Notes: generated by a model from the letters alone, not told the origin. A stretch of 37,987 bases of DNA from Olsenella sp. An290 (GCF_002159535.1 NZ_NFIU01000017.1:1-37987); one strand, 5' to 3'; positions 6,904 through 15,773 are shown, counted from the stretch's first letter. Translations and numbers: made by a program.

Positions 6904-9900
6904 TGAGTAAGACCGCCGATTCCATCCAGGCCGAGAAGGCCGCCCGCCGCCCGCTCGAGCTCAGGCAGAACGGCGCCGAGCTCGCCCCGGCCCACCCCGC
7001 CGACTTCTCCCACGCGCGCCTGCGCCTGGGCATCGACGTGGGCTCCACCACGGTCAAGCTCGCCGTCATCGACGACAACGACAACCTCGTCTACGCCAAC
7101 TACGAGCGCCACCACACCGACATTCGCGCCACGGCCAAGGAGCTCTTCGCCGGCGCGCGCAAGGTGGTCGGCGACGCCCCCATGCGCGTCTCCATCACCG
7201 GCTCCGGCGGCATGCTGCTCGCCAACTGGCTTGGCCTCGAGTTCGTCCAGGAGGTCATCGCCTCCAAGCGCGCCGTCGAGGCGCTCATCCCCCAGACCGA
7301 CTGCGCCATCGAGCTCGGCGGCGAGGACGCCAAGATCATCTACTTCGACAACGGCATCGAGCAGCGCATGAACGGCACCTGCGCCGGCGGCACGGGCGCC
7401 TTCATCGACCAGATGGCCTCGCTGCTGCACACCGACGCCGCGGGCCTCAACGAGCTCGCCAAGGGCGCCACGCAGATCCACCCGATCGCCTCGCGCTGCG
7501 GCGTCTTTGCCAAGTCCGACGTCCAGCCGCTCCTGAACGAGGGCGCGCGCCCCGAGGACATCGCCGCCTCCATCTTCCAGGCGGTGGCCAACCAGACGGT
7601 CTCCGGCCTCGCGTGCGGCCACCCCATCCGCGGCTACGTCGCCTTCCTCGGAGGCCCGCTCCAGTACCTCTCCGAGCTCCGCCACCGCTTCTACGAGACG
7701 CTCGACCTCGACGAGGAGCACCGGATCGTGCCCGAGAACGCCCACCTCTTCGTGGCCACGGGCGCGGCCCTTGCCGGGGAGTCCGACAAGCGCGTCACCT
7801 TTGACGAGATCATCGGCCTGCTCGCCGAGCTCAAGGACACCCAGGGCTCCGAGGTCGCGCGCCTCGAGCCGCTCTTCGCGGGCGAGAAGGACTACGAGGA
7901 GTTCAAGGAGCGCCACGACCAGCAGGTGGTCCCCAAGGGCGACCTCGCCAGCTACCAGGGGCGTGTGTTCATCGGCATCGACGCCGGCTCCACCACGATG
8001 AAGTGCGCCGTGGTGGGCGAGTCCGGCGAGCTCCTCTACACCTGGTACGGCAACAACAACGGCGACGTCCTCGGCACCGCGCGCCGCATCATGGACGACA
8101 TCTACGACCGCCTGCCCGCGGGCTGCGCGATCGGCCACGTGACCACCACCGGCTACGGCGAGCAGATCCTCATCGAGGCCCTGCGCGCGGACTCCGGGGA
8201 GATCGAGACCGTCGCGCACCTGCGCGGCGCCAAGGCCTTTGTCCCGGACGTGCAGTTCATCCTGGACATCGGCGGCCAGGACATGAAGTGCCTCCAGGTC
8301 AAGGACGGCGTCATCGAGCACATCATGCTCAACGAGGCGTGCTCGTCGGGCTGCGGCTCCTTCATCGAGAGCTTCGCCGTGTCCATGAACATGACCGTGC
8401 AGGACTTCGCGCAGGCGGCCGTCACCGCCAAGAGCCCCGTGGACCTGGGCTCCCGCTGCACCGTCTTCATGAACTCCCGCGTCAAGCAGGCGCAGAAGGA
8501 GGGCGCGACCATCGGCGACGTGGCGGCCGGCCTTTCCTACTCCGTCATCAAGAACGCCCTCTTCAAGGTCATCAAGCTGCGCGACTTCGACGAGATCGGC
8601 CAGTGGTGCGTGGTCCAGGGCGGCACCTTCATGTCCGACGCCACCCTGCGCGCCTTCGAGAAGCTCACCGGCCGCAACGTCATCCGCCCGGACATCGCCG
8701 GCTGCATGGGCGCCTATGGCGCGGCCCTTCTCGCCCGCGACCGCGCCGGCGCCGCGGGCACCTCGCAGATCCTCTCCCGTGAGGACATCGACAGCCTCAA
8801 GGTCAAGCACACCAACGTCCACTGCGGCCGCTGCTCCAACAACTGCCTGCTCACCATCAACGACTTTGGCGGCGGCCGTCGCTTCATCACGGGCAACCGC
8901 TGCGAGAAGGGCGCCGGCGGCTCCCGCGCCAAGAAGAGCGACGCGCCCAACCTCTTTGAGTTCAAGAACAAGCTGCTCTTTGACCGGCCCGTGCTCGACC
9001 CCGAGAGCGCGCCGCGCGGCACCGTGGGCATCCCGCGCGCCCTCAACATGTACGAGAACTACCCCTTCTGGCACGCGTTCTTCACCAAGCTCGGCTTCTC
9101 GGTGGTGCTCTCCGACCAGACCTCGGCGGCCACCTATGACGCTGGCATCGAGTCCATGCCCTCCGAGTCCGTGTGCTACCCGGCCAAGCTCTCCCACGGT
9201 CACCTCATGAACCTCCTCAAGAAGGACCCGGACTTCATCTGGATGCCCTGCATCCGCTGGGAGCGCAAGGAGGACGACGGCGCGACCAACCACTACAACT
9301 GCCCGATCGTCATGAGCTACCCGCAGGCGCTGGGCCTGAACGTCGACGAGCTCGCCACGGGCAACGTCGAGTTCCTCTCGCCCTTCATCCCCTACGACAA
9401 GAAGCGCGAGCTCAAGCGTCGCCTCTACGAGCTCGTCAGCGTCCAGCGCGAGAAGGACGCCGCCGAGGGCCGCGGCCGCGTGCGGGGCGAGCGCATCACC
9501 CGCTCCGAGATCGACGCGGCGGTGAACTACGCCTGGCAGGCCGACCTCGACTTCAAGGACGCCATGCACCGCGCAGGCGACGACGCGCTGCGCTGGATCG
9601 AGGCCCACGACGGCCACGGCATCGTGCTCGCCGGCCGCCCCTACCACAACGACCCCGAGATCAACCATGCCATTCCCGAGCTCGTGCACTCCTTCGGCTT
9701 TGCCGTGCTCACGGAGGACTCCGTCGCGCACAAGATGAGGCCCGAGCGCCCCATCCGCGTGGTCGACCAGTGGATGTTCCACAGCCGCCTCTACCGCGCC
9801 GCGCGCTTCGTCGCCTCCAGGAACGACCTCGACCTCATCCAGCTCTTCTCGTTTGGCTGCGGCCTTGACGCCCTCACCACCGACCAGGTCCAGGAGATCC

Positions 9901-11525
9901 TCGAGGCCTCGGGCAAGATCTACACGGTCCTCAAGATCGACCAGGTGTCCAACCTGGGTGCGGCGCGCATCCGCATCCGCTCGCTCATGGCCGCGCTCGC
10001 CGAGCAGCGCGAGGGCCTGCGCCGCGCGGCGAGCCAGGGCGCGATCCGCGAGGTCGAGCCCATCGACGTGCTCCAGGCCGACGGCTCGCTCGAGCGCTCC
10101 CGCACCACGCCGGAGGGCCGCGTGCCGGTCTACCGCAAGGCGGAGAGCGCGGCGTTCGAGAAGGTCCGCTACACCGAGGACATGCAGAGGAAGGGCTACA
10201 CCATCCTCGTCCCGCAGATGGCGCCCATCCACTTTGACCTGCTCGAGGTTCTTCTCAAGAGCGCGGGCTACAACGTGGTGCTGCTGCCGTCGGTGGACCA
10301 GGGCGCCGTCGAGGCCGGCCTCAAGTACGTCAACAACGACATCTGCTACCCCTCGATCCTGGTCACGGGCCAGATCATGGAGGCGGTGCTCTCCGGGAAG
10401 TACGACCTCTCGCGCCTGGCGGTCATCATCACCCAGACCGGCGGCGGCTGCCGCGCGACCAACTACATCGCGCTCATCCGCAAGGCCCTCAAGGACTCCG
10501 GCCACCCGGAGATCCCGGTGATCTCCCTCACCGCGGCGTCCGGTCTTGACGAGGACAACCCCGGCTTCAGCATCTTCAAGCCCGAGATCCTCTCCAAGGC
10601 GGTCTTTGCGCTGCTCTACGGCGACCTCATCATGCAGCTGCTCTACCGCTGCCGCCCCTACGAGGCCGAGCCGGGAGCTGCCGACGCGCTCTACGAGCGC
10701 ATGATGGCCGACGCCAAGGCGCTCATCGCGTCCGCGTCGCCCTCGCGCAAGCGCTTCTACGAGCTCTGCCAGCGCACGGTGGACGCCTTCGAGGCGCTGC
10801 CGCTCGTGAACGACCGCTCCAAGCCGCGCGTGGGCGTGGTGGGCGAGATTCTCGTCAAGTTCCACCCCACGGCCAACAACCAGGTGGTCAAGGTCATTGA
10901 GCAGGAGGGGTGCGAGGCCAACGTGCCGGGGCTCGTGGACTTCTTCCTCTTTGGCATGACCAACGCGATCAACATGAAGGACGAGCTCGGGACCAAGGCC
11001 ACGAGCCGCCTCACGCACATGGCGGGCATCAAGCTCATCGAGGGCTTCCGCGAGCCCATCAACAAGATGCTCGAGAAGTCCACGCGCTTCCAGCCGTACC
11101 CCGACATCTTCGAGCTGGCCGCCAAGGCCGAGCAGGTGCTGTCGCTCTGCAACACGATGGGCGAGGGGTGGCTCCTCACGGCCGAGATGGTCGACCTCAT
11201 CGAGTGCGGCACGCCCAACATCGTGTGCTGCTCGCCGTTTGCGTGCCTGCCCAACCACGTGGTCGGCAAGTCCGTGATCAAGCGCCTGCGCCAGATGCAC
11301 CCCGAGAGCAACATCGTGGCCGTGGACTACGACCCCGGCGCCTCCGAGGTGAACCAGCTCAACCGCATCAAGCTCATGATCTCGGTGGCCAAGGAGAACT
11401 ACCGCGAGAACCGCGAGGGGGGCTTCCGCCTGGAGAACCCCACGGACCCCACGCGCACCGGCGAGGACTTTGGCCCCATCCACCTGAGCGACGAGCAGCT
11501 TGCGCAGCTGAACAGCCTCAAGTAG
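6903..11525 (+). CDS. Giant 2-hydroxyacyl-CoA dehydratase activase / DUF2229 fusion protein
   Basis: A 1540-residue protein with two BcrAD/BadF-type ASKHA ATPase domains: the first begins LGIDVGSTTVKLAVID (about residue 42) and carries CAGGTGAFID, the second begins FIGIDAGSTTMKCAVV (about residue 356) and carries CSSGCGSFIE. The Cys residues in these loops are where activators of 2-hydroxyglutaryl-CoA dehydratase bind a shared [4Fe-4S] cluster. A small Cys motif (HCGRCSNNC) follows near residue 640, then a DUF2229 region (VCYPAKLSHGH) and a C-terminal half resembling dehydratase subunits (NNDICYPSILVTGQ). Such fusions are widespread in anaerobic clostridia and Coriobacteriia but their substrate is not known. 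The ATG at 6903 has AAGGAGG upstream; the earlier in-frame ATG at 6882 lacks one. Complete, ending in a strong terminator. Confidence 0.9.
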   Translation: MSKTADSIQAEKAARRPLELRQNGAELAPAHPADFSHARLRLGIDVGSTTVKLAVIDDNDNLVYANYERHHTDIRATAKELFAGARKVVGDAPMRVSITGSGGMLLANWLGLEFVQEVIASKRAVEALIPQTDCAIELGGEDAKIIYFDNGIEQRMNGTCAGGTGAFIDQMASLLHTDAAGLNELAKGATQIHPIASRCGVFAKSDVQPLLNEGARPEDIAASIFQAVANQTVSGLACGHPIRGYVAFLGGPLQYLSELRHRFYETLDLDEEHRIVPENAHLFVATGAALAGESDKRVTFDEIIGLLAELKDTQGSEVARLEPLFAGEKDYEEFKERHDQQVVPKGDLASYQGRVFIGIDAGSTTMKCAVVGESGELLYTWYGNNNGDVLGTARRIMDDIYDRLPAGCAIGHVTTTGYGEQILIEALRADSGEIETVAHLRGAKAFVPDVQFILDIGGQDMKCLQVKDGVIEHIMLNEACSSGCGSFIESFAVSMNMTVQDFAQAAVTAKSPVDLGSRCTVFMNSRVKQAQKEGATIGDVAAGLSYSVIKNALFKVIKLRDFDEIGQWCVVQGGTFMSDATLRAFEKLTGRNVIRPDIAGCMGAYGAALLARDRAGAAGTSQILSREDIDSLKVKHTNVHCGRCSNNCLLTINDFGGGRRFITGNRCEKGAGGSRAKKSDAPNLFEFKNKLLFDRPVLDPESAPRGTVGIPRALNMYENYPFWHAFFTKLGFSVVLSDQTSAATYDAGIESMPSESVCYPAKLSHGHLMNLLKKDPDFIWMPCIRWERKEDDGATNHYNCPIVMSYPQALGLNVDELATGNVEFLSPFIPYDKKRELKRRLYELVSVQREKDAAEGRGRVRGERITRSEIDAAVNYAWQADLDFKDAMHRAGDDALRWIEAHDGHGIVLAGRPYHNDPEINHAIPELVHSFGFAVLTEDSVAHKMRPERPIRVVDQWMFHSRLYRAARFVASRNDLDLIQLFSFGCGLDALTTDQVQEILEASGKIYTVLKIDQVSNLGAARIRIRSLMAALAEQREGLRRAASQGAIREVEPIDVLQADGSLERSRTTPEGRVPVYRKAESAAFEKVRYTEDMQRKGYTILVPQMAPIHFDLLEVLLKSAGYNVVLLPSVDQGAVEAGLKYVNNDICYPSILVTGQIMEAVLSGKYDLSRLAVIITQTGGGCRATNYIALIRKALKDSGHPEIPVISLTAASGLDEDNPGFSIFKPEILSKAVFALLYGDLIMQLLYRCRPYEAEPGAADALYERMMADAKALIASASPSRKRFYELCQRTVDAFEALPLVNDRSKPRVGVVGEILVKFHPTANNQVVKVIEQEGCEANVPGLVDFFLFGMTNAINMKDELGTKATSRLTHMAGIKLIEGFREPINKMLEKSTRFQPYPDIFELAAKAEQVLSLCNTMGEGWLLTAEMVDLIECGTPNIVCCSPFACLPNHVVGKSVIKRLRQMHPESNIVAVDYDPGASEVNQLNRIKLMISVAKENYRENREGGFRLENPTDPTRTGEDFGPIHLSDEQLAQLNSLK

Positions 11526-11528
11526 CTA

Positions 11529-11568
11529 AGCGGGGAGGGCGGCACAGCCGCCCTCCCCGCTTCTTTCT
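11529..11568 (+). terminator. Strong Rho-independent terminator after the activase gene
   Basis: A perfect 15-bp stem (11529-11543 with 11547-11561) and a 3-base ACA loop are followed by TCTTTCT. It starts four bases after the activase stop codon and closes the tetR-activase operon. Confidence 0.95.
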
Positions 11569-11593
11569 GCAAAATCGACCTTCAGTCCATATT

Positions 11594-11722
11594 GTGGCTG
11601 CGGGCGACGGCGTGGCAATGGGCAACTCGTCACTCGAGGTCAAGGCAGCCGCCGACCACGTCGCCCCGCCGTGCGACGAGGCCGACGTGGCGCGCTACCT
11701 GGAGCCGATGCTGCGAGGGTGA
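11594..11722 (+). pseudogene. C-terminal fragment of a Cof-type HAD hydrolase
   Basis: The frame from 11594 to a TGA at 11720 reads AAGDGVAMGNSSLEVKAAAD, then HVAPPCDEADVARYL, which is the characteristic end of Cof/HAD-IIB sugar phosphatases. The complete paralogue at 18595-19431 ends with the parallel AAGDGVAMANACAATLAAAD and HVTASCDESGVGRYL. Only about 42 residues survive; the catalytic DxD part is absent and the preceding bases are a terminator, so this is a remnant left by a deletion or recombination. No start codon or ribosome site suggests expression. Confidence 0.8.
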
Positions 11723-11735
11723 GCCTCTCTGGCCT

Positions 11736-12341
11736 CTAGAGCATCACCCAGGGCAGGCGCGACTCGGGCACCATGATGCCCAAGAGGACGATGAGCGTGA
11801 CGGCGATGATCGCGCCGAGCACGAACTGCATGATGACGTTGCCGGTGTTGCGTCCGGCCTTGCGCTTGATGACGAAGGCGGTCTGGGAGCCGTCGGCCGC
11901 TTCGAGCGCGTCGCGGAACGCCTTGGCGCGCTGCGCGCGCGGGCCGCGGCGCTGCCAGACGAGGGCGAGCAGCCCCACGATCAGGACGGCCTCGGTGACG
12001 CGGATGGCGATCTGCAGCGCGTCCGGGTCGGTGTGGGAGAGGGCAATGAGGACGAGGGCGCAGGCGGCGGTCACGACGGAGACGACGCCCATGACGGCCG
12101 TCTCGTAGGTCTCGGTCCCCTCGATGACCTTGACCATGAGCTCCTCGTCCTTCTCGATGAGGCGCGGAATCTTGACCTTGAGGGCCATGGCGAGCGAGAG
12201 CAGCTGCTCCTGACCGGGGAACTCCTGGCCGCTCTCCCACGCGGCGACGGTCTCCTGGCTCACGCCTGCCTTCTCCGCCAGCTTGGCCTGCGACCAGCCG
12301 TGCCCCTCGCGCAGCTTGGTGACCGTGGACCCAAACTCCAT
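11736..12341 (-). CDS. XRE-family HTH protein with membrane-spanning C-terminus
   Basis: A 201-residue protein with an N-terminal Cro/C1-type helix-turn-helix (about residues 5-58; WSQAKLAEKAGVSQETVAAWE is the core). Three hydrophobic segments follow at about 80-100, 107-127 and 166-190. Such membrane-anchored XRE proteins are common in Firmicutes and Actinobacteria; most are uncharacterised, and a role in sensing envelope state is only a guess. The ATG has AGGAG upstream. It stands alone, converging on the HAD remnant. Confidence 0.85.
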   Translation of the reverse strand: MEFGSTVTKLREGHGWSQAKLAEKAGVSQETVAAWESGQEFPGQEQLLSLAMALKVKIPRLIEKDEELMVKVIEGTETYETAVMGVVSVVTAACALVLIALSHTDPDALQIAIRVTEAVLIVGLLALVWQRRGPRAQRAKAFRDALEAADGSQTAFVIKRKAGRNTGNVIMQFVLGAIIAVTLIVLLGIMVPESRLPWVML

Positions 12342-12742
12342 GCCAGCTCCTGTCGTAGGGGGCCTGTGTTGGGCACATTCTTGCGCATAAGTATGGAGAA
12401 AAAATGAAGAATAGAATCAGATATTCAGATAATATTCAGAAAAGGAAAAAGAATATGCAAACAAAAATGAGACTCAAGTAGTGATACTTCGGAACAAATC
12501 TGCCGTATCGTTTCAGGTTGAGCTTATCACAGGATTACAAATTGAGTAATGAGATGCTGCTCAATATGGGCGATTTACGAAAACCACAGATAAACGGGCC
12601 GTCTCATCAAGAGCTGCCTTCGTGCCGACCTGAATTCCTCTGACGGTCTCGATATGCAAAAATTGTGAAGTAAGGCCAAATTTTGAAAACATAATATGCA
12701 GACCTAGAATCTCACCAACGGAATCGGACAGAGGAGGCAGGT
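12342..12742. promoter_or_regulatory. AT-rich control region upstream of the aldolase-PTS operon
   Basis: A 400-base gap much richer in A and T than its surroundings, with no convincing gene. It must hold promoters for both divergent units. Visible elements are a hairpin ATTGAG/CTCAAT (12541-12565), and near the operon start an ATATGC-flanked stretch (12653-12700) with -10-like TAATAT at 12692-12697 and a possible imperfect palindrome CAAAAATT/AAATTTTG. No -35 at standard spacing is clear. The AGAGGAGG ribosome site of the aldolase is at its right end. Catabolite or specific regulator sites are likely but cannot be named. Confidence 0.4.
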
Positions 12743-13363
12743 ATGTGCGAGCTCGTTCTTCCCAAGGTGACCGTCATTCTCCGCGGCTATGAGACCAAGC
12801 AGGTCCTCACCGTCGTGGAGCAGCTCGTCGGCACCAAGGTCAACTCCATCGAGGTGGCCAGCAACTCCCCGCACGCGATGGAGTCGATCGCGGCGGCGCG
12901 CAAGGAGTTTGGCGCCGAGGTCCACGTGGGTGCCGGCACGGTGAAGAACGCCGAGCTCGCCCGCCAGGCCATCGCCGCCGGGGCCGAGTTCATGCTCTCG
13001 CCGATCATGTTCACCCAGGAGATCTTCGACCTCGCCAAGGAGGCCGGCGTCATCACCGTCCCCGCCGCCTTCAGCCCCACCGAGATCCAGAAGATGATCG
13101 ACATGGGCGCCGACATTGTGAAGGTCTTCCCGGCCGGCCAGCTCGGTCCGGACTACCTCAAGGCCGTCCAGGCGCCGCTCGGCAAGCTGCCGCTCATGGT
13201 CGTCGGCGGCGTGAACGTCGCGAACGTCCAGTCCTACTTCGACAAGGGAGCCACCTACGCGGGCATCGGCTCCGGCATCTTCGATCCCGCCGACATCGAG
13301 GCGTGCGACGCCCCCAAGCTCGCCGCGTCGATCAAGAAGCTCGAGGAGAGCGTCGTCTGGTAA
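12743..13363 (+). CDS. KDPG/KHG-type aldolase (2-dehydro-3-deoxy-6-phosphogluconate aldolase family)
   Basis: A 206-residue (beta/alpha)8 aldolase of the Eda family, which splits 2-keto-3-deoxy-6-phospho-sugar acids into pyruvate and glyceraldehyde 3-phosphate. The Schiff-base lysine is K127 in DIVKVFPA, the catalytic glutamate E37 in NSIEVAS, and the phosphate/carboxylate arginine R14 in VILRGY. Two usual signatures differ: where Eda normally has SPG the protein has SPIM (residues 86-89), and VPG is VPA (106-108). The substrate may thus be a stereoisomer of KDPG. It is the first gene of a five-gene operon with a galactitol-type PTS and an IlvD/Edd-type dehydratase; ribosome site AGAGGAGG. 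Confidence 0.88.
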   Translation: MCELVLPKVTVILRGYETKQVLTVVEQLVGTKVNSIEVASNSPHAMESIAAARKEFGAEVHVGAGTVKNAELARQAIAAGAEFMLSPIMFTQEIFDLAKEAGVITVPAAFSPTEIQKMIDMGADIVKVFPAGQLGPDYLKAVQAPLGKLPLMVVGGVNVANVQSYFDKGATYAGIGSGIFDPADIEACDAPKLAASIKKLEESVVW

Positions 13364-13405
13364 CGGGTCGCGCACGCGGCCCCCAAAACAGAGAAGGAGA
13401 AGAGC

Positions 13406-13870
13406 ATGGCAGATCTGAGCTTTGACAGCTCCCTCGTTGTCCGCATCGACGAGGAGGGCCTCAGCTGCGAGGACGTGGAGCGCCGCCTGGCGGGCGTCCT
13501 CGAGGAGCAGGGCTACGTAAAGGACACCTACGCCCAGGCGATCGTCGACCGCGAGGCGAACTTCCCGACCGCGCTCGACATGGGCGGCCTCAACGTCGCC
13601 ATCCCGCACTGCGACGTCGTGAACGTCAACAAGGCGGCCATGTGCATGGGCGTCCTGGCCAACCCCGTCGACTGGCACAAGATGGACGAGCCCGACGAGA
13701 CCTGCAAGGTCTCCGTCGTGTGCATGCTGGCCCTCACCGAGGCCCACGCCCACCTCGAGATGCTCCAGAAGGTCATCGCCTTCGTCCAGGACCAGGAGCT
13801 CGTCGGCAAGGTCATCGCGGCACAGGACGCCGACGAGGTCTTCTCGCTCGCCGGCTCGCTGCTCGTCTAG
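13406..13870 (+). CDS. PTS sugar transporter subunit IIA (fructose/galactitol-type, GatA-like)
   Basis: A 154-residue EIIA domain of the mannitol-fructose superfamily, closest in shape to GatA. The phosphorylated histidine is H68 in NVAIPHCD, and the region after it (KAAMCMGVLANPVDW) is typical. It takes phosphate from HPr and passes it to the IIB protein at 13947. The ATG at 13406 has AGAAGGAGAAG upstream. It is separated from the aldolase by 42 bases and from IIB by a hairpin-containing gap. Confidence 0.92.
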   Translation: MADLSFDSSLVVRIDEEGLSCEDVERRLAGVLEEQGYVKDTYAQAIVDREANFPTALDMGGLNVAIPHCDVVNVNKAAMCMGVLANPVDWHKMDEPDETCKVSVVCMLALTEAHAHLEMLQKVIAFVQDQELVGKVIAAQDADEVFSLAGSLLV

Positions 13871-13894
13871 CGGCCCGTCCCGCCATCAGGTAAG

Positions 13895-13917
13895 AGGCGC
13901 ACCACAGGGGTGCGCTC
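13895..13917 (+). promoter_or_regulatory. Intercistronic hairpin between PTS IIA and IIB
   Basis: GCGCACC (13897-13903) pairs with GGTGCGC (13909-13915) round ACAGG, extended by flanking A-G/C-T pairs. A smaller CTCT/AGAG stem follows before the IIB ribosome site. There is no T tract, so it is more likely an RNA-processing or stability element than a terminator. Confidence 0.5.
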
Positions 13918-13946
13918 AAGGCTCTCTTTGAGAGAAAGGAACGAAA

Positions 13947-14231
13947 ATGGCAAAGCGTGTTCTCGTGGCCTGCGGAAACGGCGTCGCCACCTCCACCGTC
14001 GTCGCCGCCAAGATCAAGGACTACTGCGCCGACCACGGCGTGGCGATCCAGGTCACCCAGTGCAAGATGCTCGAGCTCCACGACAAGGCCAACGACTACG
14101 ACCTCGTGGTCACCTCCGGCAAGTTCAAGGACGCCGACGTCAAGACCCCGATCATCATGGCCATCGCCCTGCTCACCGGCATCAACGAGCAGGCCACGCT
14201 CGACAAGATCGTCGAGGCGCTCAAGGACTAG
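13947..14231 (+). CDS. PTS sugar transporter subunit IIB (galactitol-type, GatB-like)
   Basis: A 94-residue EIIB protein. The phosphorylated cysteine is C9 in VLVACGNGVATST, the P-loop-like signature of lactose/galactitol-type IIB proteins. It accepts phosphate from IIA and transfers it to the sugar bound by the IIC membrane component. Its own ribosome site GAAAGGAACG precedes the ATG. The separate single-domain IIA, IIB and IIC arrangement is that of gat-type systems. Confidence 0.92.
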   Translation: MAKRVLVACGNGVATSTVVAAKIKDYCADHGVAIQVTQCKMLELHDKANDYDLVVTSGKFKDADVKTPIIMAIALLTGINEQATLDKIVEALKD

Positions 14232-14234
14232 CTG

Positions 14235-14262
14235 ACGCCCCGCGGACACGTCCGCTGGCGTG
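14235..14262 (+). promoter_or_regulatory. Intercistronic hairpin between PTS IIB and IIC, with a GTTCTTCTCG motif downstream
   Basis: GCGGACACGTCCGC (14242-14255) is self-complementary and is extended by CGCC/GGCG on either side. The repeated motif GTTCTTCTCG follows at 14281-14290, then the IIC ribosome site GAAAGGAAAGG. As with the IIA/IIB hairpin, no T tract follows directly. Partial termination or processing that sets subunit ratios is inference. Confidence 0.45.
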
Positions 14263-14318
14263 CGGGTCCCGTCGCCCCGCGTTCTTCTCGACCGTCCTCA
14301 ATGTGAGAAAGGAAAGGC

Positions 14319-15701
14319 ATGGACGCATTCCTTGAGACAGTCAGAACTGTCTTCCAGGCGCTCATCGACGCCGGCGCCTACGTCATGCTGCCGATCATCA
14401 TCACGATCATCGGCCTCGTCTTCCGCATGAACATCGGCAAGGCGTTCAAGAGCGGCATCACCATCACCTGCGGCTTCGTGGGCATCAACCTGCTCGTGAA
14501 CCTGCTCAAGTCCGCGGTCTCCCCGGCCGCGAGCGCGATGGTCGCCAACTTTGGCCTCAACCTCGACGTCACCGACGTCGGCTGGGGCGCCATCTCCTCG
14601 GTCACCTGGGCCTCTCCCATCGTGGCCTTCCTGGTCTTTGAGATCCTGGGCATCAACATCCTCATGCTGGTCCTCAAGCTCACCAAGACCATGGACGTCG
14701 ACATCTGGAACTACCACCACATGATGATCGCCGGCATCCTCGTCTTCTTTGTGACGAACAACATCGTCTGGGCCCTCATTGCCACGGCCTTCACCGCCGT
14801 CATGACGCTCAAGTTCGCCGACTGGACCTCGCCGCTGATCGAGCACTTCTTCGGGATTCCCGACGTCACGCTCCCGACGATCTCCTACACGTCGTCGATC
14901 ATCGTCGCTGCCCCGCTCAACTGGGTCATCGACCGCATCCCCGGCCTCAACAAGGTCAACGTCTCCATCCGCAACGTCCAGAAGTACCTCGGCATCTTCG
15001 GCGACCCGATGATGCTGGGCCTCATCCTGGGCTGCGCCATGGGCGCCCTGGCCCTGATGCCGATTGACCAGATCTTCCTCACGGGCGTCAACGTCGCCGC
15101 CGTCATGGTCCTCATGCCCAAGATGACCGCCATGTTCGTCGAGGGCCTCATGCCCATCTCCGACGGCGCCCAGAAGTTCACGACCAAGCACTTCGGCGGC
15201 CAGTCGCTCTCCATCGGCCTCGACGCCGCGGTCGTCGTGGGCAACCCCGAGGTCATCACCACGGCCCTCATCATGATCCCGGTCACGATCTTCCTGGCCT
15301 TCGTCCTCCCGGGCAACCGCATGATGCCGCTGGCCGACCTCTCCGTCGTCACGTTCCGCGTCGCCCTCGTCGTCGCGCTCTGCCGCGGCAACGTGTTCCG
15401 CTCCATCCTCATCTCCATCCCGGTGATGGCCGCCATCCTGTACGCCGGCACCTTCGCCGCCCCGTACCTCACGGACCTGGCCACCTCCACCGGCCTGTCC
15501 TTCGATGGCCAGATCGCGTCCATGGCCGGCCCGTCGCTCACGCAGACCGCCATCGTCTTCTGGACCTGCATCTCCGAGAACGCGATCATCCTCGTTCCGG
15601 TCGCCATCGTCGTCTTCGTCGCCGTCTGGTTCCTCGTCGAGAAGAAGATCGGCATGGACAAGATCGAGGCCTACGCCGCCGAGTATGAGGAGATGGAGTA
15701 G
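14319..15701 (+). CDS. PTS sugar transporter subunit IIC (galactitol-type, GatC-like)
   Basis: A 460-residue polytopic membrane permease of the galactitol PTS family (PTS-GatC/EIIC-Gat). It has roughly ten or more hydrophobic segments and the family features FRMNIGKAFKSGITITCGFVG near the N-terminus and FGGQSLSIGLDAAVVVGNPEV in the middle. It binds and translocates the substrate, which becomes phosphorylated by IIB. GatC-type permeases carry various alditols and related compounds, so the name does not fix the substrate; the neighbouring dehydratase and aldolase point to a sugar acid or something converted to one. Confidence 0.92.
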   Translation: MDAFLETVRTVFQALIDAGAYVMLPIIITIIGLVFRMNIGKAFKSGITITCGFVGINLLVNLLKSAVSPAASAMVANFGLNLDVTDVGWGAISSVTWASPIVAFLVFEILGINILMLVLKLTKTMDVDIWNYHHMMIAGILVFFVTNNIVWALIATAFTAVMTLKFADWTSPLIEHFFGIPDVTLPTISYTSSIIVAAPLNWVIDRIPGLNKVNVSIRNVQKYLGIFGDPMMLGLILGCAMGALALMPIDQIFLTGVNVAAVMVLMPKMTAMFVEGLMPISDGAQKFTTKHFGGQSLSIGLDAAVVVGNPEVITTALIMIPVTIFLAFVLPGNRMMPLADLSVVTFRVALVVALCRGNVFRSILISIPVMAAILYAGTFAAPYLTDLATSTGLSFDGQIASMAGPSLTQTAIVFWTCISENAIILVPVAIVVFVAVWFLVEKKIGMDKIEAYAAEYEEME

Positions 15702-15773
15702 TCACCCATCTCATTTGAGGTGGCGGGTGCCGCCGGTTGGGTGGCGCCCGCCACGTACCCAGAGGGGGAAACC

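Noticed and set aside
6900-11483. A very long open frame (over 1500 codons) on the minus strand opposite the activase gene
   Set aside because: It is a shadow caused by extreme G/C at third positions of the real plus-strand gene. Its translation is rich in H, R, V, L, E and D repeats with no domain, and it has no ribosome site.
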